A stretch of 64,000 nt of DNA from NCBI GenBank assembly GCA_903903985.1, contig CAIVAT010000187.1:1-64000 (forward strand). Direction: 5' to 3'. This document shows, piece after piece, positions 38,901 through 48,467 of the stretch. The notes below the pieces were generated by a model. The model searched no databases, was not told the origin of the DNA, and saw only the letters and a list, made by a program, of their open reading frames with translations. Position 1 is the stretch's first letter, and each line of letters opens with the position of its first letter. Source of the stretch: an uncultured Bacteroidales bacterium (GTDB lineage: Bacteria > Bacteroidota > Bacteroidia > Bacteroidales > FEN-979). Both the position numbers and the translations under genes were made by a program.

Positions 38901-41900
38901 TTGGTCAGGACACATGTTGCGCTGGAGGTCATCTCACAAACCACCATATCCCCATTTGACGGGGCATAAGCCCATGTGGCCTGTCCATTGCCAACATGGA
39001 TGCCATTTACTTTCCACTGGAAGGAAGGGTTGTACCCGCCATTTTCGGGACTCGCCATAAAGAAAACCTGGCTGCCCTGACATGCCGGATTTTGTGAAAC
39101 CGAAACCGACACTGCCGTCGGGACAGGCTCAACCACATTCATGATGATCGGATTGGATGTCGCCGGACTGTTGGCCGGACATAGCATACCGGATGCCATC
39201 TGGCAAATCACTGTGTCACCGTGAATCGGTATATAGCTGAAATACGGTGAATTGCCTCCTGCAGGAGCTCCATTGACTTTCCATTGATAAACAGGAGAAA
39301 TGCCTCCGTTCACCGGGAGAGCAGTATACGTTACCGTGGAGCCAACACATGCAGGATTCCCGGAGCTCACAATGGATACTGCCGTGGGCATATTGGCATT
39401 GACCTCCATCACAAGGGGTGCTGATACAGCCGGATTGGCTGTTGCACATGAAAAATCAGAGGTTAACCTGCATGTTACGTTATCACCATGGGCTGGCATA
39501 TAGCTGTAAAAAGAAGTATCGTTCCCGACATTTATACCGTTTACCATCCACTGGTAAACAGGATTATAGCCTCCATTAACCGGTAAAGCCGTAAAGCCGA
39601 CCGACTCGCCCTGGCAGGAAGGATTCGCAGTGGGCACTACGGTTACCTCAACAGGTAAACTTGAGTAAACAGACATGACCACTGGAACAGAGGTGACCGG
39701 GCTGCCTACTGTACACGATAACCCTGAGGTAAGTTTACAGGTCACAACATCTCCATCAGCGGGCTTGTACGTATACGTCTGGTTATTTGTGCCAACCACC
39801 GCTCCATTTACCTTCCATTGGTATTGCGGCGACGGCCCTCCGTTCACAGGCACTGCCGTATAGGTTACAAAGCTGTTGATACAAACCGGATTTACTGATG
39901 GAAGAACCGATAAACTGACAGTTTGAATGGCACTTACCGTCATGGTTACCGTATTTGAAATGGCATTCAGCATTGTAGTGCAGGTTGAATTTGATGTCAT
40001 CTCACAACTGACCACATCACCGTTTAAGGGCGTATAGGAGAAAACAGCACTGCTTGTACCCGTGTCGACCCCGTTTACTTTCCAATGATATACCGGTGCC
40101 GATCCTCCGTTGAAGGGAGTAGCCGTATAAACGACCGTTGCACCTTCGCAAACAGGGTTCGCAGATGGTGCGATGGTGACACTGGCAGGGGTATTCGAAC
40201 TCACACTCATGATGATCTGATTGGAATTTGCCGGATTTCCCGTGGTGCAGTTTGCATTGGATGTGACACGGCAATACACCACATCTCCGTTTACAGGTGT
40301 ATAAGAGTAGGCAGGATTATTTGTGCCAACCAGGATCCCATTCACCCTGTAACGGTAATATGGGCTAGTCCCGCCATTGGTCACCGCTGCATTAAAAGTG
40401 ACCGGGGTCCCCAGGCAGGTCGGGTTTTCAGATACGGTAAGGGCAACCGACACGGGTGCCTGCGGGTAGACCGTCATGGCAATCGGGTCGGAAAGGGCAG
40501 GATTGGGGGTTGCGCAAATTAAACTGGTGGTAATCTGGCAGGCAACCACGTCGCCGATCGCAGGTGCATATTGATAAGTACGATGATTCGATCCGACATT
40601 AATGCCGTTCACTTTCCATTGGTATACCGGAGAATTCCCGCCATTGGTCGTTGTTGCAGTAAACAATACCAGTGTGGTGTAACAGATCGGGTTGTTGGAG
40701 GCAGTTATCGAGATGGTCACCGGTAATGCAGTAATTCCGTTCATCACAATCTGGTTTGAAACTGCAGGATTTCCACTGGTGCACACGGCATTTGAATTCA
40801 GGATGCAAGTCACGATATCACCATCAGCAGGCGGATAGGTAAACGTTGAACTATTGGTCCCGATATTTGACTGGTTGACCTGCCATTGATAACCAGGGGT
40901 ATCTCCGCCGTAAGTAGGCGTTGCCGTAAAAGTTACGGGGCTTCCGATACAAACCGGGTTAAAGGAAGCTACAATGGCAACACTGACGGGCTGAATGGGT
41001 AAAACAACCATGTTGATGTTGTTCGAAACAGCAGGATTGCCTGTTGCACAGGAAGCATTTGAAAAAACATGGCAAACCACAACATCCCCGTTCACCGGGA
41101 CAAAGGAGTATTCGGGGCTGTTGGTGCCCACATTGTTACAATTGACCACCCATTGAAAAACCGGAGCAGGACCACCATTTTGAACAGTGGCAGTTAAGGT
41201 AACCAGGCTTCCTACACAACAGGGATTGGTTGATGCGATAATGGTCACCGCAACCGGGAGATTGGGGCTTACACCCATGATCACGTTATTTGATACCGCA
41301 GTGGGGGTTGCAGCACACGACAGGTTTGAACTCATTATACAATGCACGATATCACCGTTTCCCGGAGCATATGTATAAACTGGACTGTTTTCCCCGGAAG
41401 GGGCTCCATTGACATACCAGGCAAAAAATGGATTATCTCCACCTCCGGAATGCGTTGCAGTAAAGGTAACACTGGTTCCCGCACATACTGAATTAGCTGA
41501 GGCGTTAACCGAAATGGTAACAGGAATCGGACTTGCCTGCTGAAGGATCACTTCATTGGAAGTAATGGGGTTGGTACCACTGATGCAACTTGCATTTGAT
41601 AATAAATCGCATTTGACAACGTCACCCGGCAAAGCAAAATAAGAAAAGTTTGCTGCGTTGGTGCCCGCTGCAAGGTTATTGACTTTCCACTGATAAACCG
41701 GAGCGGGGCCCCCGTTGGTTGGGATGGCTGAAAAACTGACTGGATTCCCGGGGCAAAACGGGTTCGTAGGTGTGTTGATGACGATCGCAGCTGGCAATGC
41801 CGGGCTTACTCCCATGGAAAGTGGATTTGATACAGCGGGACTTCCGCTCACACACGCTGCGTTGGAGGTGAGCTGACAGGTGACAACATCCCCGTTTGAA

Positions 41901-44900
41901 GGTGAATATGTAAATCCTGGTGAATTTGACCCGCTGCTGATCCCATTTACTTTCCACTGATATACTGGCGAGGTCCCCCCGTTCACCACGGCAGATGCAA
42001 AGGTTACACTGCTTCCAGGGCATACAAGGCTATTGCTGGCGGAAATCCTGATGCTTGCAGGGGTTTCTGTATGATGGAGCATGGTGATTCCATTGGATTT
42101 ACAAGGGTTCATGACTGCACATGTCAGGTTTGAGGTCATCTGGCCGGTCACAAAATCACCGTGTGTGGGGACATAGGTGTAAGTTGAACTGGTTGTTCCT
42201 ACGGGCAAACAATTCACGCGCCATTGATAAACCGGCAACGTTCCTCCATTGGTGGGGGTAGCGGTGAAAGTAACAGGACTTCCTTCGCAAAATGGATTTG
42301 TGGAAGTTGATATACTTACAGCAGGTGCAAGTTCAGGCTTCACCACCATAGTGATCGGGCTCGACGTGACAATCTTGCTTCCCGAATAACATAAAGCATT
42401 CGATGTCAGCCGGCAGGTTACCACATTGCCGGTAGCCGGCGTAAATATCAGGGTTGCATTGTTACTCCCTGTGTTGTTTCCATTGAGTTTCCATTGATAT
42501 ACAGGGGCTGTTCCCCCATTTGAAATCGTGGCCGTAAAAGTAACCTGACTGGCAGTGCAGGATGGATTTGTAAGGGTTGAAATGGATATAGTGACCGGCA
42601 GAACCGGCATTACGGTCATATTGATCGCATTGGAAGTGGCAGGATTTCCTGAACAGCACTGAAGGCTTGAGGTCACCTGGCAGGTAATGACATTTCCATT
42701 AACAGGAGAGTAAACAAAGGTATTTTGATTGGTACCGGCATTCACCCCATCAACTTTCCATTGGTAAACCGGGGATAAACCCGCATTGACGGCAACAGCC
42801 GTATAGGTTACCATTGCGGCCAGACAAGATGGATTTGCGGCTGTAGTAATCGTGACACTTACCGGAAGGATAGGGTTTACCGTCATGGAAATCTCATTTG
42901 AACCAGCCGGGTTATTCGTTGCACACGTCAGATCGGAAGTGACCCAGCATCGGATGAAATCACCGTTTGAAGGAATATATGAAAATGTCGGGCTGTTTGT
43001 TCCAACACTTAAACCGTTTACAGTCCAGGCATATGCAGGTGTGGAACCCCCATTGACCGCCTGTGCGGTATAAGTTACCGGCAGCCCGGTACACGAGGGA
43101 TTCGTTGATGGCATAATACTGGAGCTCACCGGGATGCCAAGGCTTGGGATGACCGTCATGGCAATGATGTTTGAAACTGCCGGATTACCTGTTGCACAGG
43201 ATGAACTCGAGGTCAGGGTGCAGGTAACTTGGTCGCCGTCCTGCGGAATGTATGTAAAAACCTGATTATTTGAACCGCTGTTCATCCCGTTTACTTTCCA
43301 TTGAAAATTCGGCGATGTTCCACCGTTTACGGGAGTCGCAGTAAAAACAACCTGAACATTCTGGCAAACAGGGTTTAAGGAAGTTACAATGGAAACGGAT
43401 ACCGGTAATTGCTGGCTGACGGCCATGGTAACAACGTTGGAAGATACGGGGGTCACAGGCGCACACTGGATATTGGAAGTCATCCAGCAAACAACCTGGT
43501 CGCCATGGTTTGGGAAAAAAGTGTAACTGGCACTATTTGTGACCACAGTAACTCCATTTACCTTCCATTCAAAGGTGGGAGCAGTTCCTCCGTTAAATGC
43601 GGTCGCGGTCAGCGTGACGGACGAGGCAACACAAACCGGATTTGAAGATGCGGAAATAGAAACACTTACTGGAATATTCGGGGTCACGGTCATGGTAACT
43701 GAATTCGACAGGGCCGGGGATACGGATTGGCACAGAACGGATGAAAAAAGTTTACAAAATATCACATCCCCATTTGCCGGAGCATAGTTATATACCGCAC
43801 TATTTGTTCCAACGGGGAATCCATTCAACATCCATTGATATACCGGGGATGTTCCGCCATTGACTGGAAAGGCCGTGAATGTCGTGGTAATACCCTGGCA
43901 AACAGGATTTGCAGATGCCTGAATGCTCACACTGACCGGAACGACCTGGTTTGTGATCATGGTTACCGGGGCCGATACCGCAGGATTGCCAAGGGTGCAG
44001 GAGGCACTGGAGGTAAGCTTGCATGTTACAGCGTCGCCATTGAATGGAACATAGGTAAAACTATTGGCTGCTGAACTGACTACGATATTGTTAACTCTCC
44101 ATGAAAACTGCGGGGAAGTGCCTCCATTGGCAGGCAGAGCTGTATAGGTCACTGATGTGCCCTGGCAAACCGGATTTGCAGAAGCAGAAACGGATATACT
44201 CACCAACTGGCTGGGGCTGACTGTCATCACGATGGGACTTGATGATGCCGGGTTTCCTATAACACAAGTGGCACTTGAGGTCATCTCGCATACTACAAGG
44301 TCGCCGTTAACAGGGGTCATGGAAAATACGGGACTATTGCCTCCACCTGGTAATCCGTTCACTTTCCATTGATAGACCGGTGCCGGACCTCCATTTTGAG
44401 AAACCGCCGTAAAGGTCACCTGAGTACCCTGGCATACCGGGTTGGAAGAAACGGAAATAAAAACTCCCGTCTGCCGTAAAGGACTGACAATCATGCTTAC
44501 AGGGTTAGAAACAACCTGTGGCAATGTATTACATTGGGCGGTTGAATAAAGGTCGCAGGTCACCACATCACCATTTGATGGAATGTAGCTAAACACACTG
44601 CTGTTGGTGCCAACCGGGTAACCATTTACCATCCATTGCAGAACTGGCGTGGTTCCTCCATTCACCACAGCTGCACTGAGTAAAACGGGCGTGCCTTCAC
44701 AAACCGGATTATTGTCAGGTGAAATAGTAATGGCGGGAACCACCAGGGGTAAAACCGTGACATGTAAGGTGCCTGGAGCAGTAGCCGTAGCATAGTTCAC
44801 CATGACAACCTCCGTGCCCGCCTGCGACCAGGCAACAACGATGCTGTTTGTGCCTGCTCCGGAAGTAATTGTTCCCCCGGAGGACAAGGTCCAGGTATAA

Positions 44901-45136
44901 TATGCCATGCCCGGATCTGTGGTGTAAATATAACCTCCGGTACCATAACAAACACTGTCGGGGCCGGTAATTGAAGGAATCAGACCGGGCTGATCGACAG
45001 AAGCAGTAGCTCCTTTCGTGACAGGGTATCCGTATAGGTATATTGTTGAAAAACAGAGCAATATCAACAGAAATCGAATGGTAAAACGATTATCCGTAAA
45101 TCCCGGTATATGGTGTGGTTTCTGGAATGAATTCAT
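35978..45136 (-). CDS. Giant secreted protein: ~30 copies of the same repeat plus C-terminal T9SS type A sorting domain
   Basis: Same repeat family; C-term VYPIPNDGHFTVAISLPVEDIFDISVYDGLG...LPKGLYYVVFKCADYQVVKKVLIYNR. Confidence 0.85.
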   Translation of the reverse strand: MNSFQKPHHIPGFTDNRFTIRFLLILLCFSTIYLYGYPVTKGATASVDQPGLIPSITGPDSVCYGTGGYIYTTDPGMAYYTWTLSSGGTITSGAGTNSIVVAWSQAGTEVVMVNYATATAPGTLHVTVLPLVVPAITISPDNNPVCEGTPVLLSAAVVNGGTTPVLQWMVNGYPVGTNSSVFSYIPSNGDVVTCDLYSTAQCNTLPQVVSNPVSMIVSPLRQTGVFISVSSNPVCQGTQVTFTAVSQNGGPAPVYQWKVNGLPGGGNSPVFSMTPVNGDLVVCEMTSSATCVIGNPASSSPIVMTVSPSQLVSISVSASANPVCQGTSVTYTALPANGGTSPQFSWRVNNIVVSSAANSFTYVPFNGDAVTCKLTSSASCTLGNPAVSAPVTMITNQVVPVSVSIQASANPVCQGITTTFTAFPVNGGTSPVYQWMLNGFPVGTNSAVYNYAPANGDVIFCKLFSSVLCQSVSPALSNSVTMTVTPNIPVSVSISASSNPVCVASSVTLTATAFNGGTAPTFEWKVNGVTVVTNSASYTFFPNHGDQVVCWMTSNIQCAPVTPVSSNVVTMAVSQQLPVSVSIVTSLNPVCQNVQVVFTATPVNGGTSPNFQWKVNGMNSGSNNQVFTYIPQDGDQVTCTLTSSSSCATGNPAVSNIIAMTVIPSLGIPVSSSIMPSTNPSCTGLPVTYTAQAVNGGSTPAYAWTVNGLSVGTNSPTFSYIPSNGDFIRCWVTSDLTCATNNPAGSNEISMTVNPILPVSVTITTAANPSCLAAMVTYTAVAVNAGLSPVYQWKVDGVNAGTNQNTFVYSPVNGNVITCQVTSSLQCCSGNPATSNAINMTVMPVLPVTISISTLTNPSCTASQVTFTATISNGGTAPVYQWKLNGNNTGSNNATLIFTPATGNVVTCRLTSNALCYSGSKIVTSSPITMVVKPELAPAVSISTSTNPFCEGSPVTFTATPTNGGTLPVYQWRVNCLPVGTTSSTYTYVPTHGDFVTGQMTSNLTCAVMNPCKSNGITMLHHTETPASIRISASNSLVCPGSSVTFASAVVNGGTSPVYQWKVNGISSGSNSPGFTYSPSNGDVVTCQLTSNAACVSGSPAVSNPLSMGVSPALPAAIVINTPTNPFCPGNPVSFSAIPTNGGPAPVYQWKVNNLAAGTNAANFSYFALPGDVVKCDLLSNASCISGTNPITSNEVILQQASPIPVTISVNASANSVCAGTSVTFTATHSGGGDNPFFAWYVNGAPSGENSPVYTYAPGNGDIVHCIMSSNLSCAATPTAVSNNVIMGVSPNLPVAVTIIASTNPCCVGSLVTLTATVQNGGPAPVFQWVVNCNNVGTNSPEYSFVPVNGDVVVCHVFSNASCATGNPAVSNNINMVVLPIQPVSVAIVASFNPVCIGSPVTFTATPTYGGDTPGYQWQVNQSNIGTNSSTFTYPPADGDIVTCILNSNAVCTSGNPAVSNQIVMNGITALPVTISITASNNPICYTTLVLFTATTTNGGNSPVYQWKVNGINVGSNHRTYQYAPAIGDVVACQITTSLICATPNPALSDPIAMTVYPQAPVSVALTVSENPTCLGTPVTFNAAVTNGGTSPYYRYRVNGILVGTNNPAYSYTPVNGDVVYCRVTSNANCTTGNPANSNQIIMSVSSNTPASVTIAPSANPVCEGATVVYTATPFNGGSAPVYHWKVNGVDTGTSSAVFSYTPLNGDVVSCEMTSNSTCTTMLNAISNTVTMTVSAIQTVSLSVLPSVNPVCINSFVTYTAVPVNGGPSPQYQWKVNGAVVGTNNQTYTYKPADGDVVTCKLTSGLSCTVGSPVTSVPVVMSVYSSLPVEVTVVPTANPSCQGESVGFTALPVNGGYNPVYQWMVNGINVGNDTSFYSYMPAHGDNVTCRLTSDFSCATANPAVSAPLVMEVNANMPTAVSIVSSGNPACVGSTVTYTALPVNGGISPVYQWKVNGAPAGGNSPYFSYIPIHGDTVICQMASGMLCPANSPATSNPIIMNVVEPVPTAVSVSVSQNPACQGSQVFFMASPENGGYNPSFQWKVNGIHVGNGQATWAYAPSNGDMVVCEMTSSATCVLTNTAQSIPITMTVSSEFPVNITIQASNNPACYGQPVNYSAAIVNGGNSPTYQWMVNELNVGINNPVFTFVPSEGDIIKCLLTSDFSCATGNPATSNAIIMTVTLPIPAGIIIVPSANPVCFGNPVTYTASVTNVGLTPVFQWKVNGNNVGENQATFTYMPVNGDIITCLLTPNNPCSSSVPVLSNQVVMVVSFDMPVNVTISPSANNLCAGTPVTFTAIPENGGSAPVYQWMVDGNTVGNNSPTYTCIPKDGDSVSCILTSGLSCTTGSPVTSNLIAMVVYPLRPVSVDIFPSPPGAVCEGTIVNMIAVPENGGTNPFYQWFKNGLAVGSNQPTYSYIPTHGDRVFVEINSNLICAVGSPAVSDTLTQMVDDPLPVSVSVAADQNNICDGTVVTFTATPVNGGVPTYQWFLNGLPVGLNQPDYTYLPANGDVVHVSMITTLPCVTTQTASSNAINMIVNPLLPVSVTIVDDPVPVCQGSPVTLTATPINGGIPVYQWFLNGSSVELNLPVFTYVPNNGDQVYVKITSNLACLQNSTANSDMITITVNQPLTIDVGIDVNLNPVCHGKEVVFTATPVNGGIPVYQWYKNGLPVGAGLPVYSCIPEEGDRVYVEMKTGLTCVNVPSVFSDTIGMTVDVPLVVEAAIMADQNEVCEGTSVTFTALTSNGGVPVFQWYKNNIPVGGNDSLYSCIPLPGDGIHVEMTTSLPCVSATAVTSNQIFPVVNLFPGEASSISGPTFVCAGSTSVPYSILSVDMATSYTWNLPAGVTIATGVNERSIALDFAASSTSGVISVYGNNACGRGPMSPSMQVEVFPVPETPVIARDYNTLTSSAAIGNQWYFEGALLTDSVGQTLSPVEAGWYWNIVTLKGCSSEPSEHFYFDGKFPGPITFKPGFWVYPIPNDGHFTVAISLPVEDIFDISVYDGLGIQLFKISDIVVKSKFKRVIDLRPKLPKGLYYVVFKCADYQVVKKVLIYNR

Positions 45137-45320
45137 AAAAAAAATATACTTTACAGAGGCAAAAAACTTTTTTTTTTTCTTATTATATAGTAAAATAAAT
45201 AAACAGTGGTATATATGCGATATGGGTAAATATACTAAAGATTTATCTAAGTAACAATTGTGGAAATCCGTAAGAAAAGATTGAGGAAATCAGGCACACT
45301 TGTTCATGCCTGAGAATGCA

Positions 45321-47945
45321 CTAATCGTTGTTCTTCCGGGGAGGCTTTTTAAAACGCAAAAAGAACTCAAGCCCTGTTGCCTGGTCTCCATCCATCGACG
45401 CTTCGATGTTAAAAGGAACCAGAGAAGGATTGGCAACCATGTTGATATTCTGCAGCTGCACAGCATCAATTTTAGCAAAATAATGACCAGGTACGAGCCC
45501 AAGAAAAGAAAAATAGCCATCTTCCTCCGACAGGGTTTTGGATATGAAAGTGGAATCTTGCCGGTAAAATGACACATAAACGCGCCCCAGTCCTTTTCTG
45601 ATCGAATCCCCTTGAAGGTATACCATTCCAGACACCTCACCCATGATCCTGATAGGTACATGGATGCACTTGTATTGGTTGGGATTGATCGTGATGCTGA
45701 TAATTGAATTGGGTATCTGCCAGGATACATTTTCGAAACCAGCACGGTCCAGCTCTATGTAGTAGGTCGTGAAGGGTTCAAGTTCAGAAACCCGGATTGT
45801 ACTGTCACGGTAATTCTTTTCAATTCGTCCGCCACTGACCCTTAAATTAATCCCAATTACCTTTTGTTCATCGCTTTCGTACTTACCATTGCCATTCATA
45901 TCCAAAAATGGGATGATCACCATTCCTCCTTTTCCCACAGCAGAGTTCCTTGAAAACTTCGCTTTCCCCCCTTTGCCCTCATACACCATGCTGCCTCTTG
46001 CGAACTGTAGAAATGAGGTAACATCCGAGCTGTTTCTCACAGATAAATTGGTTTGAACGGCGCTAAAATCATAGCGTACCCCTAGTTGGTATGTGTTGCT
46101 GTTGTTTGCGAAATTTTTTTCAAAAACGAAATTCAGTGTGCCATTGCGGAAGAACCTCTTTTCAATTTCAAGTTTCCCCGAAAGGAATCTGCCCTTGCTG
46201 ACAATGAACTGGGCCTGTGGAGTCAAAATTATTTTTGCCGGCAGTTTAATACCAAGCGAAAGGTTACAGAACACATATGGATTTGCAGGATCGATGAACA
46301 GGGCAGATGTTGTCAGGTTGGTACTGATCCCGAGCAAAGCCCCGGAAATCAATAATTCAGAAGCATAATAGCGGGATCCGGGCAAGACGAGTTGATTCAG
46401 GGTCAGACGGACCAGTGAGGAAAACACACGGGTATGAAAGGGTATGGAAATTACAGCCTTGCGCTCTTCGAGGTAATTCGCGTTGATGACCTTCTGGCTT
46501 TTACTCAGGTTGGTATAATAAAGTTCAATCAGTAAATCCCTGGGAAGCCGGTAACTAAGTATCCCTTTGAATTTCACACCCAGGGAATATTCCGCTGAAA
46601 TTAATAAACTGGTAGCCAGCCTGAGAGAAAAAGCAGCAAAGGGCATTACCGGGCGCAAAGGCATTGTTGAGAGATACTCCACGCCGGCCCCCAGCGTCAA
46701 TCTCCTGCTTGCACCATAATTTAAACTCAGTTTTGAGTATTTGCTGCTTTGGGAGTTTTCAACTACACCGGCGTTGAAGGTATATTCAAATCTCTGCGGA
46801 GGTAAGAAATTGAATGGTATGCGAATTTGTTGTTCACGGGTATGCTCTTCTCCCCACGGACCATAAAAGCGAAGTTTCACCAGTGAATTTCCATATACCA
46901 GCGGAACTTCAAATGAAAAATAACCTGAAGCATCAGCCATCACATAATCGACCAGTACATAATTCACATAGAGTTCAACAATCCATCCTGGTTCGGTGTA
47001 ATCGCTTAAAGTATAGGTGCAGAATGACCTTTGAAATGTTGTCGGGGTGTTTGATATCTGAACTCCGACTACCGGTGCGTTTAAAGAGATATTGGATTGC
47101 GTGGCAATTTTTCCGACATAGATCTGCTTGAACAGTTTGAGATCGTTGTTTGCGAAATGCCAGTAATAATTCTGCTGACTTGCATCAAATGGCATACTGC
47201 TTGCGTAATTCAGGTTAACTGACGCTTCCCCGCCCACCAGCAGTCCTCCCAAAGCAAGGTTTACCCTGATATCGCTCTTTTGATGTAATCGTTCGGTTGC
47301 TGAAACCGACCAGTCGGCTGCCCCAAAATGAAAAATTGGATAATTCCGCTTAATAACTGTGTCGGGACTGATATTCCCTTTGAGCCTGCTCAGGTTTGTT
47401 CGCATCATGGCCTGCCGCATCTCCCTGATCAGGGGCAATTCGAGCTTGGTGGTCAGTGTTACTGACATGTTGCTGAAGGAAAAGTTACAATCAAGGCCAA
47501 AAATTTCTCCAAAATAACTTGATTTAAGGTACAGGTTGTTCTCAGTTCGTATCAGGTCTCCTTCATTTAATTTATGAACATTCTTCTGGTATTGAATTTC
47601 GTTATTCACCCGGTCGATCAGGTATGGGGATTGCTGATTGATGAAAAAGCCCTTCACTGTATCATATCCTGGGGTTGGAAAATTCTGTATTTTCAGAAAG
47701 GTAAAAACATTGGTAACAGGCAGGTATAAAACCTGCCCATGGATATAGGCAGGCATCTCGGCGGTTCCGATCTGCCTGATAAATAAAACAACAGATATTT
47801 CCTCAAAATCAGAATCCTCCTGAGCCAATACCCGTTCCGGATTCAGGGAGAAGAGAAGACAAAACAGTAAGAAAGCATACCAAAAGCCTGACGCATCCCT
47901 GTATTTCTTAATTCCGTAATTCCTGTATGCATTATCTTCTGTCAA
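45321..47945 (-). CDS. Outer-membrane usher-like protein
   Basis: 874 aa; signal peptide; SFCTYTLSDYTEPGWIVELYVNYVLVDYVMADASGYFSFEVPLVYGNSLVKLRFYGPWGEE usher-like segment; beta-rich; C-terminal regulatory-like domain. Confidence 0.65.
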   Translation of the reverse strand: MTEDNAYRNYGIKKYRDASGFWYAFLLFCLLFSLNPERVLAQEDSDFEEISVVLFIRQIGTAEMPAYIHGQVLYLPVTNVFTFLKIQNFPTPGYDTVKGFFINQQSPYLIDRVNNEIQYQKNVHKLNEGDLIRTENNLYLKSSYFGEIFGLDCNFSFSNMSVTLTTKLELPLIREMRQAMMRTNLSRLKGNISPDTVIKRNYPIFHFGAADWSVSATERLHQKSDIRVNLALGGLLVGGEASVNLNYASSMPFDASQQNYYWHFANNDLKLFKQIYVGKIATQSNISLNAPVVGVQISNTPTTFQRSFCTYTLSDYTEPGWIVELYVNYVLVDYVMADASGYFSFEVPLVYGNSLVKLRFYGPWGEEHTREQQIRIPFNFLPPQRFEYTFNAGVVENSQSSKYSKLSLNYGASRRLTLGAGVEYLSTMPLRPVMPFAAFSLRLATSLLISAEYSLGVKFKGILSYRLPRDLLIELYYTNLSKSQKVINANYLEERKAVISIPFHTRVFSSLVRLTLNQLVLPGSRYYASELLISGALLGISTNLTTSALFIDPANPYVFCNLSLGIKLPAKIILTPQAQFIVSKGRFLSGKLEIEKRFFRNGTLNFVFEKNFANNSNTYQLGVRYDFSAVQTNLSVRNSSDVTSFLQFARGSMVYEGKGGKAKFSRNSAVGKGGMVIIPFLDMNGNGKYESDEQKVIGINLRVSGGRIEKNYRDSTIRVSELEPFTTYYIELDRAGFENVSWQIPNSIISITINPNQYKCIHVPIRIMGEVSGMVYLQGDSIRKGLGRVYVSFYRQDSTFISKTLSEEDGYFSFLGLVPGHYFAKIDAVQLQNINMVANPSLVPFNIEASMDGDQATGLEFFLRFKKPPRKNND

Positions 47946-47977
47946 AGTAAATTTAGATGTTTTTGTTCTGTGTCCTG

Positions 47978-48459
47978 CTATTCCTGGATAAACATCACCA
48001 CGAACGAACCGCTGTAGTCTCCCGGTGGGTTTGAAAGCGGGTTTCCTACTGTTAAAGTTCCACCGAGGTAAACCTCCAGGGTTCCACCGCCGGAATATGG
48101 CAACACAAACGGAGTGGGTGGTTCCGTGCTGCCAAGGTTCATGGTCATTGTTCCCCCGTTGTTACCCGTCAAAACCGCCGCAGAGCCTGCCAGGTAATGG
48201 ATAACCGTTCCAGGATTTCCCTCAATTTGGAAGATAGCAGGATAATATGTATAGCCCAGGCTGACCAGGATAATGTCTCCCACTGAATTTCTTAATCCCG
48301 CCGGATCAATAATGACCGATCCTCCTCCCACACCTTGAGAAAATGCACCGAAACTCAGGTTCCGGATAAATGATACTGATACCGGCCTGGGCGGCATTTC
48401 CTGTGCTTCTATAGTGTCAATAAGCAGAATAAAAAGCACTAAAAGCAACAAGACCCTGA
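47978..48459 (-). pseudogene. DUF4402-like secreted protein, signal peptide disrupted by IS (main part)
   Basis: VSVSFIRNLSFGAFSQGVGGGSVIIDPAGLR...GDYSGSFVVMFIQE; ORF upstream of 48468 is IS antisense sequence. Confidence 0.75.
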
Positions 48460-48467
48460 CTGTTTTA

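Noticed and set aside
27413-45254. Many plus-strand ORFs of 60-180 aa antisense to the giant proteins
   Set aside because: They recur with the repeat period and mirror the minus-strand coding pattern; artefacts of repetitive coding DNA with few stops on the opposite strand.
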